From the NCBI GenBank assembly GCA_013397865.1, contig VZTI01000423.1:1-64000 (forward strand): DNA of 64,000 bases. The letters are read 5' to 3'. Made by a program: the position numbers and the translations under genes. A model generated the notes under the pieces. It had not been told where the DNA came from. It saw nothing but the letters and a program-made list of their open reading frames with translations, and ran no database searches. Numbering within the stretch: position 1 is the first letter of the stretch; each line of letters opens with the position of its first letter. Below, piece by piece: positions 46,690 through 57,826 of this stretch. The DNA comes from Struthidea cinerea. Its lineage: Eukaryota > Chordata > Aves > Passeriformes > Corcoracidae.

Positions 46690-47146
46690 TGATGGAGCTG
46701 CTGGAGTGAGTCCAGAGGAGGCCACAGAGATGCTGGAGCCCCTCTGGAGCCAGGCTGGGAGAGCTGGGGGTGCTCACCTGGAGAAGAGAAGGATCCAGGG
46801 AGACCTCAGAGCCCCTTCCAGGGCCTACAGGGGCTCCAGGAAAGCTGGAGAAGGACTTGGGACAAGGGATGGAGGGACAGGACACAGGGAATGGCTTCCC
46901 ACTGCCAGAGGGCAGGGTTAGATGGGATATTGAGAAGGAATTGTTGGCTGTGAGGGTGGGGAGGCCCTGGCACAGGTTGCCCAGAGAAGCTGTGGCTGCC
47001 CCTGGATCCCTGGAAGTGTCCAAGGCCAGGTTGGATGGGGCTTGGAGCAACCTGGGATAGTGGAAGGTGTCCCTGCCCCTGGCAGGGGGTGGAATGGGAT
47101 GAGCTTTAAGGTCCCTTCCAATCTAAATCATTCCATGATCCTAAGG
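46690..47146 (+). mobile_element. CR1 3' end with ORF2 C-terminal relic, well preserved
   Basis: Runs from GAGCTGCTGGAGTGAGTCCA through CCTGGAGAAGAGAAGGATCC, GGGACTTGGGACAAGGGATG and AAGCTGTGGCTGCCCCTGG to AAATCATTCCATGATCC. The ~95-residue open block (GNGFPLPEGRVRWDIEKELL onward) ends at a stop after WSNLG, the ORF2 C-terminus of this subtype. Close to the 13893, 30735 and 58800 copies. Confidence 0.96.
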
Positions 47147-47559
47147 TAATTATTAACAAAAAGGACTTCACTGAAAGGGTAAAACTGGACTTTCTCCACT
47201 CCCTGCATGATGTTACAAAACCACACTAGAAATGAAGCCTGCTGACCACAATATATTTTGTGCTTTTATGTTCAGAGATGGAATTATTTCATTTTTGTCT
47301 TTTTCTACCAGGGGCAAATTCCAAAAGGACAAGTTGAAATGGAAAAACACTCCATGGCTTTTTTTTTTTTTTTTCAGGCTGCATTTTTCCACTGACCCAG
47401 CAGCATTAATAAACATTGCAGAGCTTTCTGAGGGGAAGATTTCCCATCCCCTCTGTGCTCTACCTCATTACCTTTTCATTTTGTTTTGTTTGCTTCTTCC
47501 TGTCAGGATAAACACGAGGCACTGTCAGGCAAACAGCAGGTTGGGGGATGACATTTTTT

Positions 47560-47960
47560 AATGTTCACAGAACAACCTGACCTCCTGCTCACAGACACTA
47601 AAAGGGAAATAAGGAAACCCCCTGTTTTAAGTCCTAAATGCTAATGAGGTTTTCTATTTGATTTGTTTCCCCTTCCCAGCAACACTAATTTCAAATTGAA
47701 CCACTGACTCAATTAGCAAAATGTTGAATTTGGTGCGACTTCGTATAATAAAATGTCCCAGTAACAAAAAGGAAGCCAGCAGTGGTTTGGTGCCAGTAAC
47801 TAAATCTATTTTAATGGGCTATTTTAATTAAACAAATTAAATTAATGATGGGCTCTGCACAATGATGAGTTACACTATTTAATAGATCATTGCGATGTGC
47901 TAATCCCCTTTTTAATATTATTGTCTGACATTGATCCATACCTAGACACCTAAGTCATAA
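47560..47960. other. Candidate conserved noncoding block
   Basis: Repeat-free AT-rich sequence with clustered homeodomain-type cores (TTTTAATTAAACAAATTAAA, TTAATGATG, CTCAATTAGC). Chosen by composition only; no conservation data. Confidence 0.25.
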
Positions 47961-48109
47961 ACTAAGCTCAAGAAAGAAAAACAAGTAACTGGTGCAAAAG
48001 AGCCAAATAATGGAAAAGGTGGGATGATCTTAGTTCCAAAAAATACAATTTTCAGTTGAGGCTATGGCAATTATGCACCATTATGGGATAATGGAAACCA
48101 GGTGGAATC

Positions 48110-48336
48110 TGCAGCGCCCTCCATGAGGGATTCAGGTGGGACATCAGGAGGAATTTCATCACGGAAAGGGTTGTTAGACATCGGAGGGGGCTGCCCAGGG
48201 AGCCATCCTGGAGGTGTCCAAGGAAGGCCTGGAGGTGGCACTCAGTGCTCTGGGCTGGGTGACAAATTGGAGATCGGTCACAGGTTGGACTCGACAACCT
48301 TGAAAGTCTCTTCCACCCTCAATGATTCTGTGAGGG
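48110..48336 (+). mobile_element. CR1 3' end, 'GTCACAGGTTGGACTC' type
   Basis: GGTGGGACATCAGGAGGAAT, GGGGGCTGCCCAGGGAGCCA, TCCTGGAGGTGTCCAAGGAA, GGTTGGACTCGACAACCTTG, AATGATTCTGTGA. Confidence 0.88.
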
Positions 48337-48420
48337 GGAGGACCCAGACAACTTTATCATCTTTTAAAGAGATCTAACTTTATTTTTTGGCTACGTTTAG
48401 AAGGCACAGGTAGGATTTAA

Positions 48421-48478
48421 AGGTTGGGATTGGTGATGTTGGAGGCCTTTTCCCACCTAAATGATTCTGTGATTCTGC
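48421..48478 (+). mobile_element. CR1 3' tip
   Basis: GGTGATGTTGGAGGCCTTTT then CCCACCTAAATGATTCTGTG and ATTCTGCATG. Confidence 0.72.
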
Positions 48479-49407
48479 ATGTGATCTACCCAACGTGGCA
48501 CCTCAAGGGATTCAAGTCAGAGCTGAGGCAGTTTAGAGGCTGTGAAGCCCTTCTGCTCACAGGCAAAAAGGGGAACAAAAAGGATAAAAAGGTGTTTATA
48601 AGGACTGCTAATGATAAATAGAAATGAAATGCCCTTAAAGATGGCAGGGATTTCCAGGCAAATGGAAGAAGGTCCCTACAACAGATGGGAACACAAGCAA
48701 GACTGAGGGTAAAACAGGGAGACAAGCAGCACCTTAAAGTTGGGAGACAACCATAAATACCAAGGATCATGGTAAAGGCTCTTCTTGTGCCATAATATTC
48801 CATAAAAAATCCAACTTGCCATATTCTTCCATTAAAAAAATCCAATTTGGGCTATTTTAGAACAGCACCAGAGCTCCACAGACACCAAACTCCAACTGAT
48901 TTTAGAGGATTTATCACGTCATTGACAACTACTTAGGCTGAGGGGATCTGAGGTCTGGCTTGCTGATAAAGACTCCAGGAAAGATTACATGGGCTTAAAT
49001 GGGAATAAGTGACAAAATGGAATGAAAAGAAAGATTCAAGGTGCAAACACAGCTGGATAATAGAATCATACAAAGTACAGCAGGAATGCTGAAGATGTAA
49101 AATATTCTTCACACAAGAAAAAACACTTGGCCTTAGCATCCTGAAATTCCAAGGCTTACAGGAAATGGAATAAAAACCACTTTTCAATGGAAAGAAATAA
49201 AAGAAGCATGGACCTGAAAAGGACTTGTTCATCTGTCATAAAGAGAGCTCTTCAGGGTTCTCTAAAGTACATCCCGAACTAAATTCCCCTCACTCGGGCA
49301 GGACCTGTCTCTCTGGAGATGTGTCAGAGCTCAGGATCATCCGTGTGCTCACACACCACACACGGGCACGGGAGGCACAACCTTCATCCCTGGCAACCTG
49401 TCCTCTC
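48479..49407. other. Unique intronic sequence, no gene seen
   Basis: No recognised repeat; the 119-residue minus frame at 48486-48845 has no known domain. Confidence 0.55.
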
Positions 49408-49494
49408 CCAGGTGTCCCTGCCCGTGGCAGGGCTTGGAATGAGATGATCTTTAAGGTCCCTTCCAACCCAAACCATCCCAGGATTTTGTGATTT
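49408..49494 (+). mobile_element. CR1 3' tip, common type
   Basis: CAGGTGTCCCTGCCCGTGGC, GAGATGATCTTTAAGGTCCC, CAACCCAAACCATCCCAGG. An inverted CR1 begins 110 bp later. Confidence 0.88.
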
Positions 49495-49603
49495 ACTAAG
49501 TCCATTATGAATTTGTGGATCCCAGCTCCCACTGGCATTGTCTCCCATGAAAAAACTGCTCCAAAATAGCTTTCTCTTTGCAATGGTGTGACACAATGAC
49601 ATT

Positions 49604-49815
49604 ATGGAATCACAGAATCATTAAGGTTGGGAAAGCCCTTGGAGATCACTGAATCCAACCATCCCAGCGCTGCCAAGGCCACCACTGCCCCGTGTCCCCA
49701 AGTGCCACATCTACACGGCTTTTAAATCCCTCCAGGGATGGGGACTCCAGCAATGCCCTGGGCAGCTGTGCCAGGGCTGGACGACATTTCCATGAAGGAA
49801 TTGTTGCCAAATCCT
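49604..49815 (-). mobile_element. CR1 3' end, 'AAGTGCCACATCTACA' type
   Basis: TGGAATCACAGAATCATTAA, GGTTGGGAAAGCCCTTGGAG, GTGTCCCCAAGTGCCACATC, GGGATGGGGACTCCAGCAAT. Confidence 0.92.
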
Positions 49816-50628
49816 TATTCTGATTCCATTCTATAAAGAATGATTAAACATGAAGAAGTGGGCTCTGTATTTCAGTCAACTCCCTTTTAGCTGAAGTGAG
49901 CCAGCTCAGAATCCTGGTGTTTGTACCTGAGGGGACGGAGGAGTGAAGAAGCCCCAGACAATGTGGCAGGATGCTAAATCAGGCTTCTTGATGAATTCAG
50001 AGCCAGAACGAATCAAAGAAGAACTGTGTTTAAAATAATTTTTAAAAAAACCGAAACAACCAACAGCTACAGGTGTAGATTGTGAACTGGCATCATCCTC
50101 CCTTGTTTAAAAAACGACGTGGTAATTCTAATGACAAACTCTGCTACAAATAGACACTTAATTACAATATCTTAGGTCTGGCATCTGCATTTTCACCGTC
50201 TTAAAGGCAGAAGCCAAGGAGAGTTCCCTGCAAACTGAAGACCTAAACAAGACAAAAGGAAACGTGAAGTTCAACCAAACCCAAAACCTGCTGCTCTTCA
50301 CACCCTCCACTTCACCGCTGTCTTGCAGGCCCTTTTCACTGGGCAAGAAAGGAAAGGACCCTGGAATGTCCTGGCAGCTGCTGGCCATGGGAGTGACCTA
50401 CCCTTGGGACACCCTCTCCCAACACATCCCAGCCCTCTGGCCAAGGGAGATTGAACCTGCACCTGAATCCGGACACTTGGAGCATTTTTTTCCTCCCCTC
50501 CCTCCCAGTCCATGGGTCCAGTGGCTACAGCAGCTACCATAGAAACCAAAGTGCTGCTCTGCAGCACACGGAGCAGCTGTCAGACATGGAGCAGCAGGAA
50601 TGGGAATGTGGGGAGGGGGGTGGGTGCA

Positions 50629-50649
50629 GGAGGAGGAGGAGGAGGAGGA
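50629..50649 (+). repeat. (GGA)n repeat, left flank of a gap
   Basis: Continuous AGG/GGA units run into the N block at 50650. Confidence 0.93.
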
Positions 50650-50854
50650 NNNNNNNNNNNNNNNNNNNNNNNNNNNNNNNNNNNNNNNNNNNNNNNNNNN
50701 NNNNNNNNNNNNNNNNNNNNNNNNNNNNNNNNNNNNNNNNNNNNNNNNNNNNNNNNNNNNNNNNNNNNNNNNNNNNNNNNNNNNNNNNNNNNNNNNNNNN
50801 NNNNNNNNNNNNNNNNNNNNNNNNNNNNNNNNNNNNNNNNNNNNNNNNNNNNNN
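50650..50854. other. Assembly gap (205 N) within a (GGA)n microsatellite
   Basis: Both sides are AGG repeats, so the gap most likely hides more of the same array. Poly-Ser, poly-Gly or poly-Arg open frames across it are artefacts. Confidence 0.97.
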
Positions 50855-50881
50855 AGGAGGAGGAGGAGGAGGAGGAGGAGG
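50855..50881 (+). repeat. (AGG)n repeat, right flank of a gap
   Basis: Nine AGG units in register after the N block. Confidence 0.93.
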
Positions 50882-51039
50882 GAAAGCAGCATCACACGTT
50901 CAGAATGAAATGTTCCCAGCAGAGGGAGTGAGTCATTCCTGAAGGAAAGTGCAAAGCTGCAGGATTTTTTCCCTGCCGCTCTCAATGCACATCCGCAAAC
51001 ACGGGCATGGAAATCTCCATCCTTTGCTGGATGCAGGGG

Positions 51040-51632
51040 GAAAGGAACGGCAAAGGATGAGGAGCAGGTGGAGGTCCTTAAAGCCTTCTCTGCCTCAGTC
51101 TTTGACAGTCAGACCAGTTGTTCTCCAGACAGAAACAGGGAGCAGAATGAATCCCATAATCCAAGGCAGTCGTCAACCTGCTACACCACTTAGACAAGCC
51201 CATGGGGTCGGATGGGATCCACCCAAAGGTGCTGAGGGAGCTGCCAGAAGCACTCCCCAGCCACATTCCATTGTTCCTCAACACGCTGGCAAACCAGGGA
51301 GATTCCAATCCACTGGAGGACAGCAAATGCGACAGCCATCGCATCAGGGGATACACAACCATCGTTTGTGGATGGCGATTCCATCACACAGGAAAAGAGG
51401 AAATGGCCTCAGGTGGTGCCAAGGAGGTTTAGGTCGGGTATTAGGAATAATTTCTTTCCCAAAAAGGTTGTCCAGCCCTGGAGTCCTCTTCCCTGGAGGG
51501 GTTTAAAAGCCGTGTGGATGTGGCACTTGGGGACATGGGTCAGCGGTGGCCTTGGCAGCGCTGGGGGAACAGCTGGACTTGATGATCTCCGAGGGCTTTT
51601 CCAAACTCACAATCCCAGGATTCTGTGACTCT
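51040..51632 (+). mobile_element. CR1 copy keeping the RT N-terminal region, internally deleted
   Basis: Early part reads EQVEVLKAFSASVFDSQT and, after a frame change, MGSDGIHPKVLRELPEALP, matching the CR1 ORF2 region upstream of the catalytic RT motifs (EVLNAFFASVF; SMGPDGIHPRVLREL). At about 51360 it jumps to the ORF2 C-terminus and 3' UTR (AAATGGCCTCAGGTGGTGCC, GTTGTCCAGCCCTGGAGTCC, ending GGATTCTGTGACTC). The catalytic domain is therefore missing and the copy is dead. It is the most 5'-reaching CR1 in the window. Confidence 0.9.
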
Positions 51633-52039
51633 AAACAAACCTGCTTTTGCCTCTTGCACAGGTGCTTGACTCCCTTGTGCTTTGCTCTCTAATGAACACC
51701 GGGATTTTCTCATGACGTAAATTAATGCCTGACCTAAACCAAGTATCTGAGACAGAATTATGCTGTCATTTCCAAAATGCCCTTTAGAGCTTTTTCCCTT
51801 CCTCTCTTTCCAGGACAGTGCAGAAATATGACATTGTATGAAGCCAACATATATTAAACAGGGATTTTACATCAAAAAGTCAGTCATTTTTTAAGACTAG
51901 AAAGCTGTAAGACATTATGATACGCTATACATTTGTAAATTGTTTGCTAATTCAAAATAAAAAATAATAACAACCAGTCTGGAGCTGTGTTTGACTTCCT
52001 TTGATCTGACTGTTGAAAATTATTCTCTTTGCCTCAAGG

Positions 52040-52318
52040 GCCTGGAGGGACAGGACACAGGGATTGGCTTCCCACTGCCAGAGGGCAGGGATGGATGGGA
52101 TATGGGGAAGGAATTCCTGGCTGTGAGGCTGGTGAGGCCCTGGCACAGGGTGCCCAGAGAAGCTGTGGCTGCCCCTGGATCCCTGGAAGTGTCCGAGGCC
52201 AGGCTGGATGAGGCTTGGAGCAACCTGGGATAGTGGAAGGTGTCCCTGCCCATGGCAGGGGGTGGGACTAAACGATACTTAAGGTCCCTTCTAACCCAAG
52301 CTACTCTAGGATTCTACC
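52040..52318 (+). mobile_element. CR1 3' end, common type
   Basis: CTGGAGGGACAGGACACAGG, GGGATGGATGGGATATGGGG, AAGCTGTGGCTGCCCCTGG, AAGGTGTCCCTGCCCATGGC, ending AGGATTCTACC. Carries the ORF2 C-terminal block. Confidence 0.95.
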
Positions 52319-54632
52319 ACAAATAAATGGGATGGAACATTTGCCAAGCCCTCCTTCAGCTGGACTGTGGGATGAATTCACAATTCGACACACCTACAAC
52401 AGCAGAAAATGATAAAAACCGGATACCTGCTTCTGCAGACTGCAAATATTCCAGTGCCAGCCCAACATCCACGAGTGTCCCTCCCAAAACTCACCTGGGG
52501 AATGTTCATCCGGGTAATGCCCATCTCCTGCTTTCCACAGCAAAACATGAAAAGCACAGAATCCCCTTTTTGTCATCATTTACAAACCCCAGCAGGATAA
52601 TTCTGCCGTATCTGATCCATGAAATGGTGCTCTAGAAACCACACAAATATGGACAAATAACTGAAATTACACAAAACCTGATGGTTTGTGTGGCACAAAG
52701 AGAAGGGGAAAGCTCCTCACTCCCTGCCCTTGCAGAAGAGCTCGAGCCCACTAGAGGGCAATGAAAGAAATCAGGATTTCTCCAGCCCTGGAAAATCCCC
52801 TAATTTCGCAATGACGGTTTCTCCTGTGATAATATATCATGGGATAATGGGGAAATGTATTTCCTAGGATTGCTGGCACATAAAATAGCAGCCACATACA
52901 TATAACGGCAAAAAGATCTGGATGAAAAATCAGCACCCAGGATATAATTAGCTGATTGAGATAAAAATAAAAAATATTACAGAAAATAAAATGATGATGG
53001 TGTTAAAAGTACACATTTGTGGGTGTGTGTGTGGAGAAGGAGGAGGGATGCTACAAACCCTCACTGCAGTTTTCCAACTCCTCTTTTTTTCCTCAGAATT
53101 TTTCTTTGGGTGTTTTAATCTCCACCAAACTTCATGGTTTGGGCTGAAAGTTGTCACTGCTGGAGAAAACGGATTTTTCTAAATTTCTGGGACAGTCACT
53201 CAGCCATTTGTGATAAATACAACTGTATTTATCAGATATTTAATAAATAAATATTATTTCCCAATTAAATATTCCCATATTAAAAAGACCATCTAGAATG
53301 GTATCTTCAAGGAGTGCAAAAATCTTGAAGTTTGGGTGTCCTTCAGCACGAAGCACTGGCCAACAAACCCAATTTTGTCTAATTTTTCAGCTTTTTTAAG
53401 AAAATGTGGGCATTACATAATCCATAGAGGATTAATATTGAAAATTTTAGAAGAGGGAATGAGCACCAGTTCCCTGCAGCACTTCAAAAGGGACAAGTTA
53501 AGACAACACTGGGCCAATTTGTGCGTGGGTAAAAATAAGAACCAAAAAAACCCCAAAACAAACAAAACCACTCCCCCAAAAAAGAAATGACATTCAAATG
53601 ATAACGAATATAATTAGTGCCAATCAACGTTTTTGCAGAAAACAGGTCAAATATAAACCCAACATCTGTCTTGGATGCCATCACAAGTTCAGCTGACACA
53701 GGAAAATTTGCAGATCCAATGCCGTGAGCATTTTGTGTTTGATTAAGTATTATATAATTGTTTTAATTAAAAAAAAAGAAGTGCAAAAAAGGTATTGATA
53801 TAGGGAATGTAAACTGGATTAAGATGGACTTTCACCAGAATTGCTGTGAATTGCAGTAATCAAGGCTTAGAAATAATTTTAAAATTAGTGCTGACACAAC
53901 TGGGAGACCACGTGAAGGTCGGAGTTACTGCCCTGGACCACTGAGATCATTGGAGTGGAGTTAAATCCCAAATCGCCTCCATTGCTCCCCTGAAAAAATC
54001 CAAAATTCCACCTTCACCCATTGTCTGGATACAGCTCTTCCTCCTGCCCTTCCCCACCACCTCACAAAGGTTCTTGATGTGTAAAGGAGTTTTTCTTCTG
54101 TGGGCACCTTAAATACAACTCCTTTAAAACTTGAAAAAGACCTGTCTTAACGGAGCCGACTAAAAATAACCAAAGCACAGGGGAAAGGAGCAGCCACAAT
54201 GGAAATACATCAACCCCAAAAATCCATAGGAAGCTGCTTGCTTGGGGAAAGGTCAGGATTAAACACGGGATTTAATACTGGGGCTGGAAGCAGGGATTCA
54301 CTGAAGGTGATTTCCCAGCCTTTGTGACTCTTCCTGCACATAAATCCATGGTGCTGCCCTAGGAGGTATCTCAGGATGCTTTAGGCAGCAGGAAGAGGGA
54401 ATGTATTTTGTCCACCTTATGCTGGGTAGTTGGATTTACTTTGAGACCCAGTGAGTAAATGACACTTAATAAAAGTCAGCTAGAAAAAATACAAGCTTGT
54501 CTTTGTCTGCAAGCATAAAAAAAAAGAGAGAAGGTTTTTCAGAAACACAGGCCTGAGGAAGAAAAGTGGAAAATCTGAAGACTTGGGAAAATGTGGAACT
54601 AGGAAGAAAAGGATGTGGGGCAAGATCAAATG
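52319..54632. other. Unique intronic sequence, no gene seen
   Basis: A-rich runs near 53545-53585 and 53768; otherwise nothing recognised in 2.3 kb. Confidence 0.6.
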
Positions 54633-54855
54633 ACAGAAGATTCTTGCCTGTGAGGGTGGAGAGGCCCTGGCCCAGGTTGCCCACAGAAGCTGTGGCTGCC
54701 CCTGGATCCCTGGAAGTGTCCAAGACCAGCTTGGACAGGGCTTGGAGCAACTTGGGCTAGTGGAAGGTGTCCCTGCCCACAGCAGGGGGTGGAATGGAAC
54801 GGGCTTTAAGCTCCCTCCCAACCCAAACCATTCAGGGATTCCGCGATTCCATGAC
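54633..54855 (+). mobile_element. CR1 3' end, common type
   Basis: GCCTGTGAGGGTGGAGAGGC, AAGCTGTGGCTGCCCCTGG, GGGCTAGTGGAAGGTGTCCC, CCAACCCAAACCATTCAGG, GATTCCATGAC. Confidence 0.94.
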
Positions 54856-57062
54856 AAAACAAAAGGAAAGACCAGTCTACAAGAGATCTGTGGAAGTCAA
54901 TAAAGGAGAAAAAATTCTTGATGAAAAAAGATCACAAGATGAAACCAGACAAGAGAGCGTTGCTGGCTAAAGCATCCTCTGATTCTTCCTTCCAGGAAGT
55001 ATTGACTTGTTTTCCCCAAAGCTGAGAGGTCTCCGTGATGGAGTGGCCCACTTCAAACAGAAAATAATGCACACAATCCTATGCCAGTTCTTTGGGCAAC
55101 AAAAATCCTGAGAGGAACCAAACTCCTGGGCCAGAATTTTATCTCAGTTGCATTACTGGAAATCTAAAGTAATTCCATGGATTCGAGTGGTGCTGCTCTG
55201 GATTTACAGTTTATGGATGATCTGCACTGGGTCCTGTGAGGGAATCTTGAGAGTTATTTAAGCAAATGGTAACATCAGCTGGAAAACAACTTCAGCAGGG
55301 ATGAATTGTCAATACAATTGGTTATCAACCACCTGGTTATCAAATCATGGGGACCTGAGTGTTTAAGTGGGCCCTCCTATGTCCATATTCAGAGGCCTGA
55401 GCAGGATATTTTACAAACGTTGAGTATCTGTCATTTCCACATGAGAGCTTTGTGGAGCTCAGAACTTCCTGAAGTGTCATCGGGCTCAGATACATTTTTT
55501 GCTTTGTATTTCAGAGTTGGATAAACAATGGGAGAGTGTTCCGTGAGTATTCATTTGAATCCTGGCTCAGGCACACTTCTGTCCCTGAGAAAACGAGGTT
55601 TGAGGAGTGTTCTTGGATCCCACAGCTCTGCACTAGGGATTAACAAACTGTTTGGAGAGCAGAAGTAATGCTGCCATGCTCATTAAAAATGCACATGTCA
55701 CTTAAAAAAGGCTTTTTCCTGAATTTTTAAATTTGCATGGAAACCTCAAACCAGGCCAACCTGTCTCCCCCTCTCAGTCCATGCAGAGTTCCACTACAAA
55801 CCTTATCCTTCACCTGGGCATGGATGGATCCAAAGGGCAGAGCAGAATTAAGACAACATTTTCACACATGATAACACTGAATGCATCTGCAGATGATTCC
55901 CCAGGTTTATTTCCTGGAAATTTTTGCTTAGCTCAGTTTTAAGGGCTGTATTTACCCCAAAGAGAACAAGAACAGCACCAGCTAATGACCATCATCTTCC
56001 TTTTACCTTGACCTTTTTCTATTTCATCCTGTCCTCCCCATAACTAATCTCTCAGTTAAACTGAACTCCTTGAGAGCTTCCTGAAGAGAAGGAGTTCCAT
56101 CCTGTTCCCTGTAAATCCTGTATACACTTAAACCACCATTATTAAAATCATTATCACATTTATGCACCTGACATTTAATGTGCTTCTGACACTTGCAGAG
56201 CGCTGTAACAGATGCATAATCAAGATCAAGAAACTCAAAAGCCCGGACTAGAAGCCCTTCAGAAGGATCCCAGATGCCACTGAACTATGTGAGAGAACAT
56301 TCCCGGGCTGATGGGAAGGGATTTAACCTCTGTGTTGGCATCAGTGCACATTCCACTGCTTTTCCTTGGCACTGGGATGACCCAGGACTCACAGGAGAGC
56401 CGTGCCCAGCTGGAGGCCAGGTCACACAGGGTAGGAGCCCTCAAACAACAGCTCAGCCCTTTAAATCTTCATTTTCTGAAGCGACACGGAGATCTGCCCT
56501 GGAGATTGAGAATTCATCTGTCTAAGGACATGAAAATGGGATGTCTATACAAATCCAGCGTGTTTTTACATTAATGGCAAGCTGAAGAGGGCAAGCCACA
56601 CAAAGCAGGAAATGTTTTATTTACAACCCACTCTTGGAGTCAAATCCATTTGATATTTACATTAGTTTATTACAGGGCAATTTCTAGCATTAGTTTAAAT
56701 GTCCAATATAAACTTCACGTTCCCAGTGCAATAAAGCAAACGGCTCCTTCGGTGACCTCCATGACCGCCCAGATGAAAAAATGATTGCAAAACACAAAGT
56801 ATGGTTTCATCCTGCTGTTCCTGGTTCTAATTCCAAATGCAGGATCAGCTGTATTTGCAACAGTCAGAGGGCCAAGAGAAATGCCCGGCCTTTGTCAAGT
56901 GAAGACAATAAATGCAGAATTGAAAGCTATAAAAAAAAAATAATCTTGCCTTTCTCAGCATTAATAAAAATACGCACCATGTGCTGCATTCCTGGGGAAC
57001 AGGGATAGTAGCAGGACGCACTCAGCACGGGATGGTGATACTACTCTGCCTCAGGGAATGCC
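54856..57062. other. Unique intronic sequence, no gene seen
   Basis: Poly(A) of about 10 near 56931. No exon, CR1 or LTR recognised. Confidence 0.6.
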
Positions 57063-57168
57063 CATCCCAGAAGTGTCCAAGGCCAGGTTGGACAGGGCTT
57101 GGAGCAACCTGGGATAGTGGAAGGTGTCCCTGCCCATGGCAGGGGGTGGAATAAAATGGGCTTTAAGG
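57063..57168 (+). mobile_element. CR1 3' fragment, fused to an inverted CR1
   Basis: CCCAGAAGTGTCCAAGGCCA, GGGATAGTGGAAGGTGTCCC, TGGAATAAAATGGGCTTTAA, then switches without spacer to an inverted CR1. Confidence 0.9.
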
Positions 57169-57826
57169 AATCCACCACCTCGCTGGGAAACCCATTCCAA
57201 AATCTAATCACCTTTCCCATGAAGAAATTCTTCCTGATGTCCAAACTAAACCTCCCCAGGCACAGCTTGAGGCCATTTCCTCTCATCCTGTCCCTTTTTC
57301 CCCAGGAGCAGAGCCCAACCCCCCCAGCTGCCCCCTCCTGTCAGGGAGTTGTGCAGAGCCACAAGGTCCCCCCTGAGCCTCCTTTTCTTCAGGCTGAGCC
57401 CCTTTCCCAGCTCNCCCTCCAGGTCTCTCTTGTCAGGAGGGTTCCAGAAGTGTCCCCAGCACTGGAGGTGCCCCAGCAGAGCCAGCAGAGGGGATGGGCA
57501 CTGCCCTGCTCCTGCTACCACCCCAGAGCTGGCACAGCCCGGGTGCCACCGGCCCCTTGGCCACCTGGGCACACCTGGCTCATGTCCAGCCGCTGTCACC
57601 AGCACCCCCAGGGCCTTTCCCAGCCCCTCTGCCCCAGCCTGGAGCTGCAGGGGGCTGTTGTCACCCAAGTGCAGCATCATTCCCCAGCACTCCCTGTGCC
57701 CAGCCATCACCAGCTCTAAACCCAGCCCAGAGAGAGCCTGCCCAGGCCATGGGCTGCTGGATTTTCCAGGAGTAAGCCATGGTGTCAAAGGCTTTGCTGA
57801 AGTCCAGGTAGACACATCCACAAGTT
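57169..57826 (-). mobile_element. CR1 fragment reaching RT motif A, internally deleted
   Basis: From GAAACCCATTCCAAAATC through AAGAAATTCTTCCTGATGTC, GAGGCCATTTCCTCTCATCC and CCCCCTGAGCCTCCTTTTC to GGTAGACACATCC. Near 57782-57816 the minus strand reads CVYLDFSKAFDT, the CR1 reverse transcriptase motif A with its catalytic aspartate. Between motif A and the C-terminus about half the expected length is absent, partly around the single N at 57414. The 3' tip is missing at 57169. Inactive relic. Confidence 0.9.
57414..57414. other. Single ambiguous base (N) inside a CR1
   Basis: CCCAGCTC-N-CCCTCCAGG. The flanks do not repeat each other, unlike the N at 32561, but the CR1 sequence is discontinuous here. 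Confidence 0.9.

Larger units (their letters stand above)
49816..51039. other. Unique sequence around the (GGA)n gap
   Basis: Outside the microsatellite gap nothing is recognised. Confidence 0.6.

Noticed and set aside
50398..50985. Poly-Ser, poly-Gly and poly-Arg frames
   Set aside because: Generated by (GGA)n flanks and the 205-N gap.
57099..57719. 206-residue proline-rich open frame
   Set aside because: Crosses the fusion of two inverted CR1 fragments and a single N; it is antisense to the CR1 reverse transcriptase relic.
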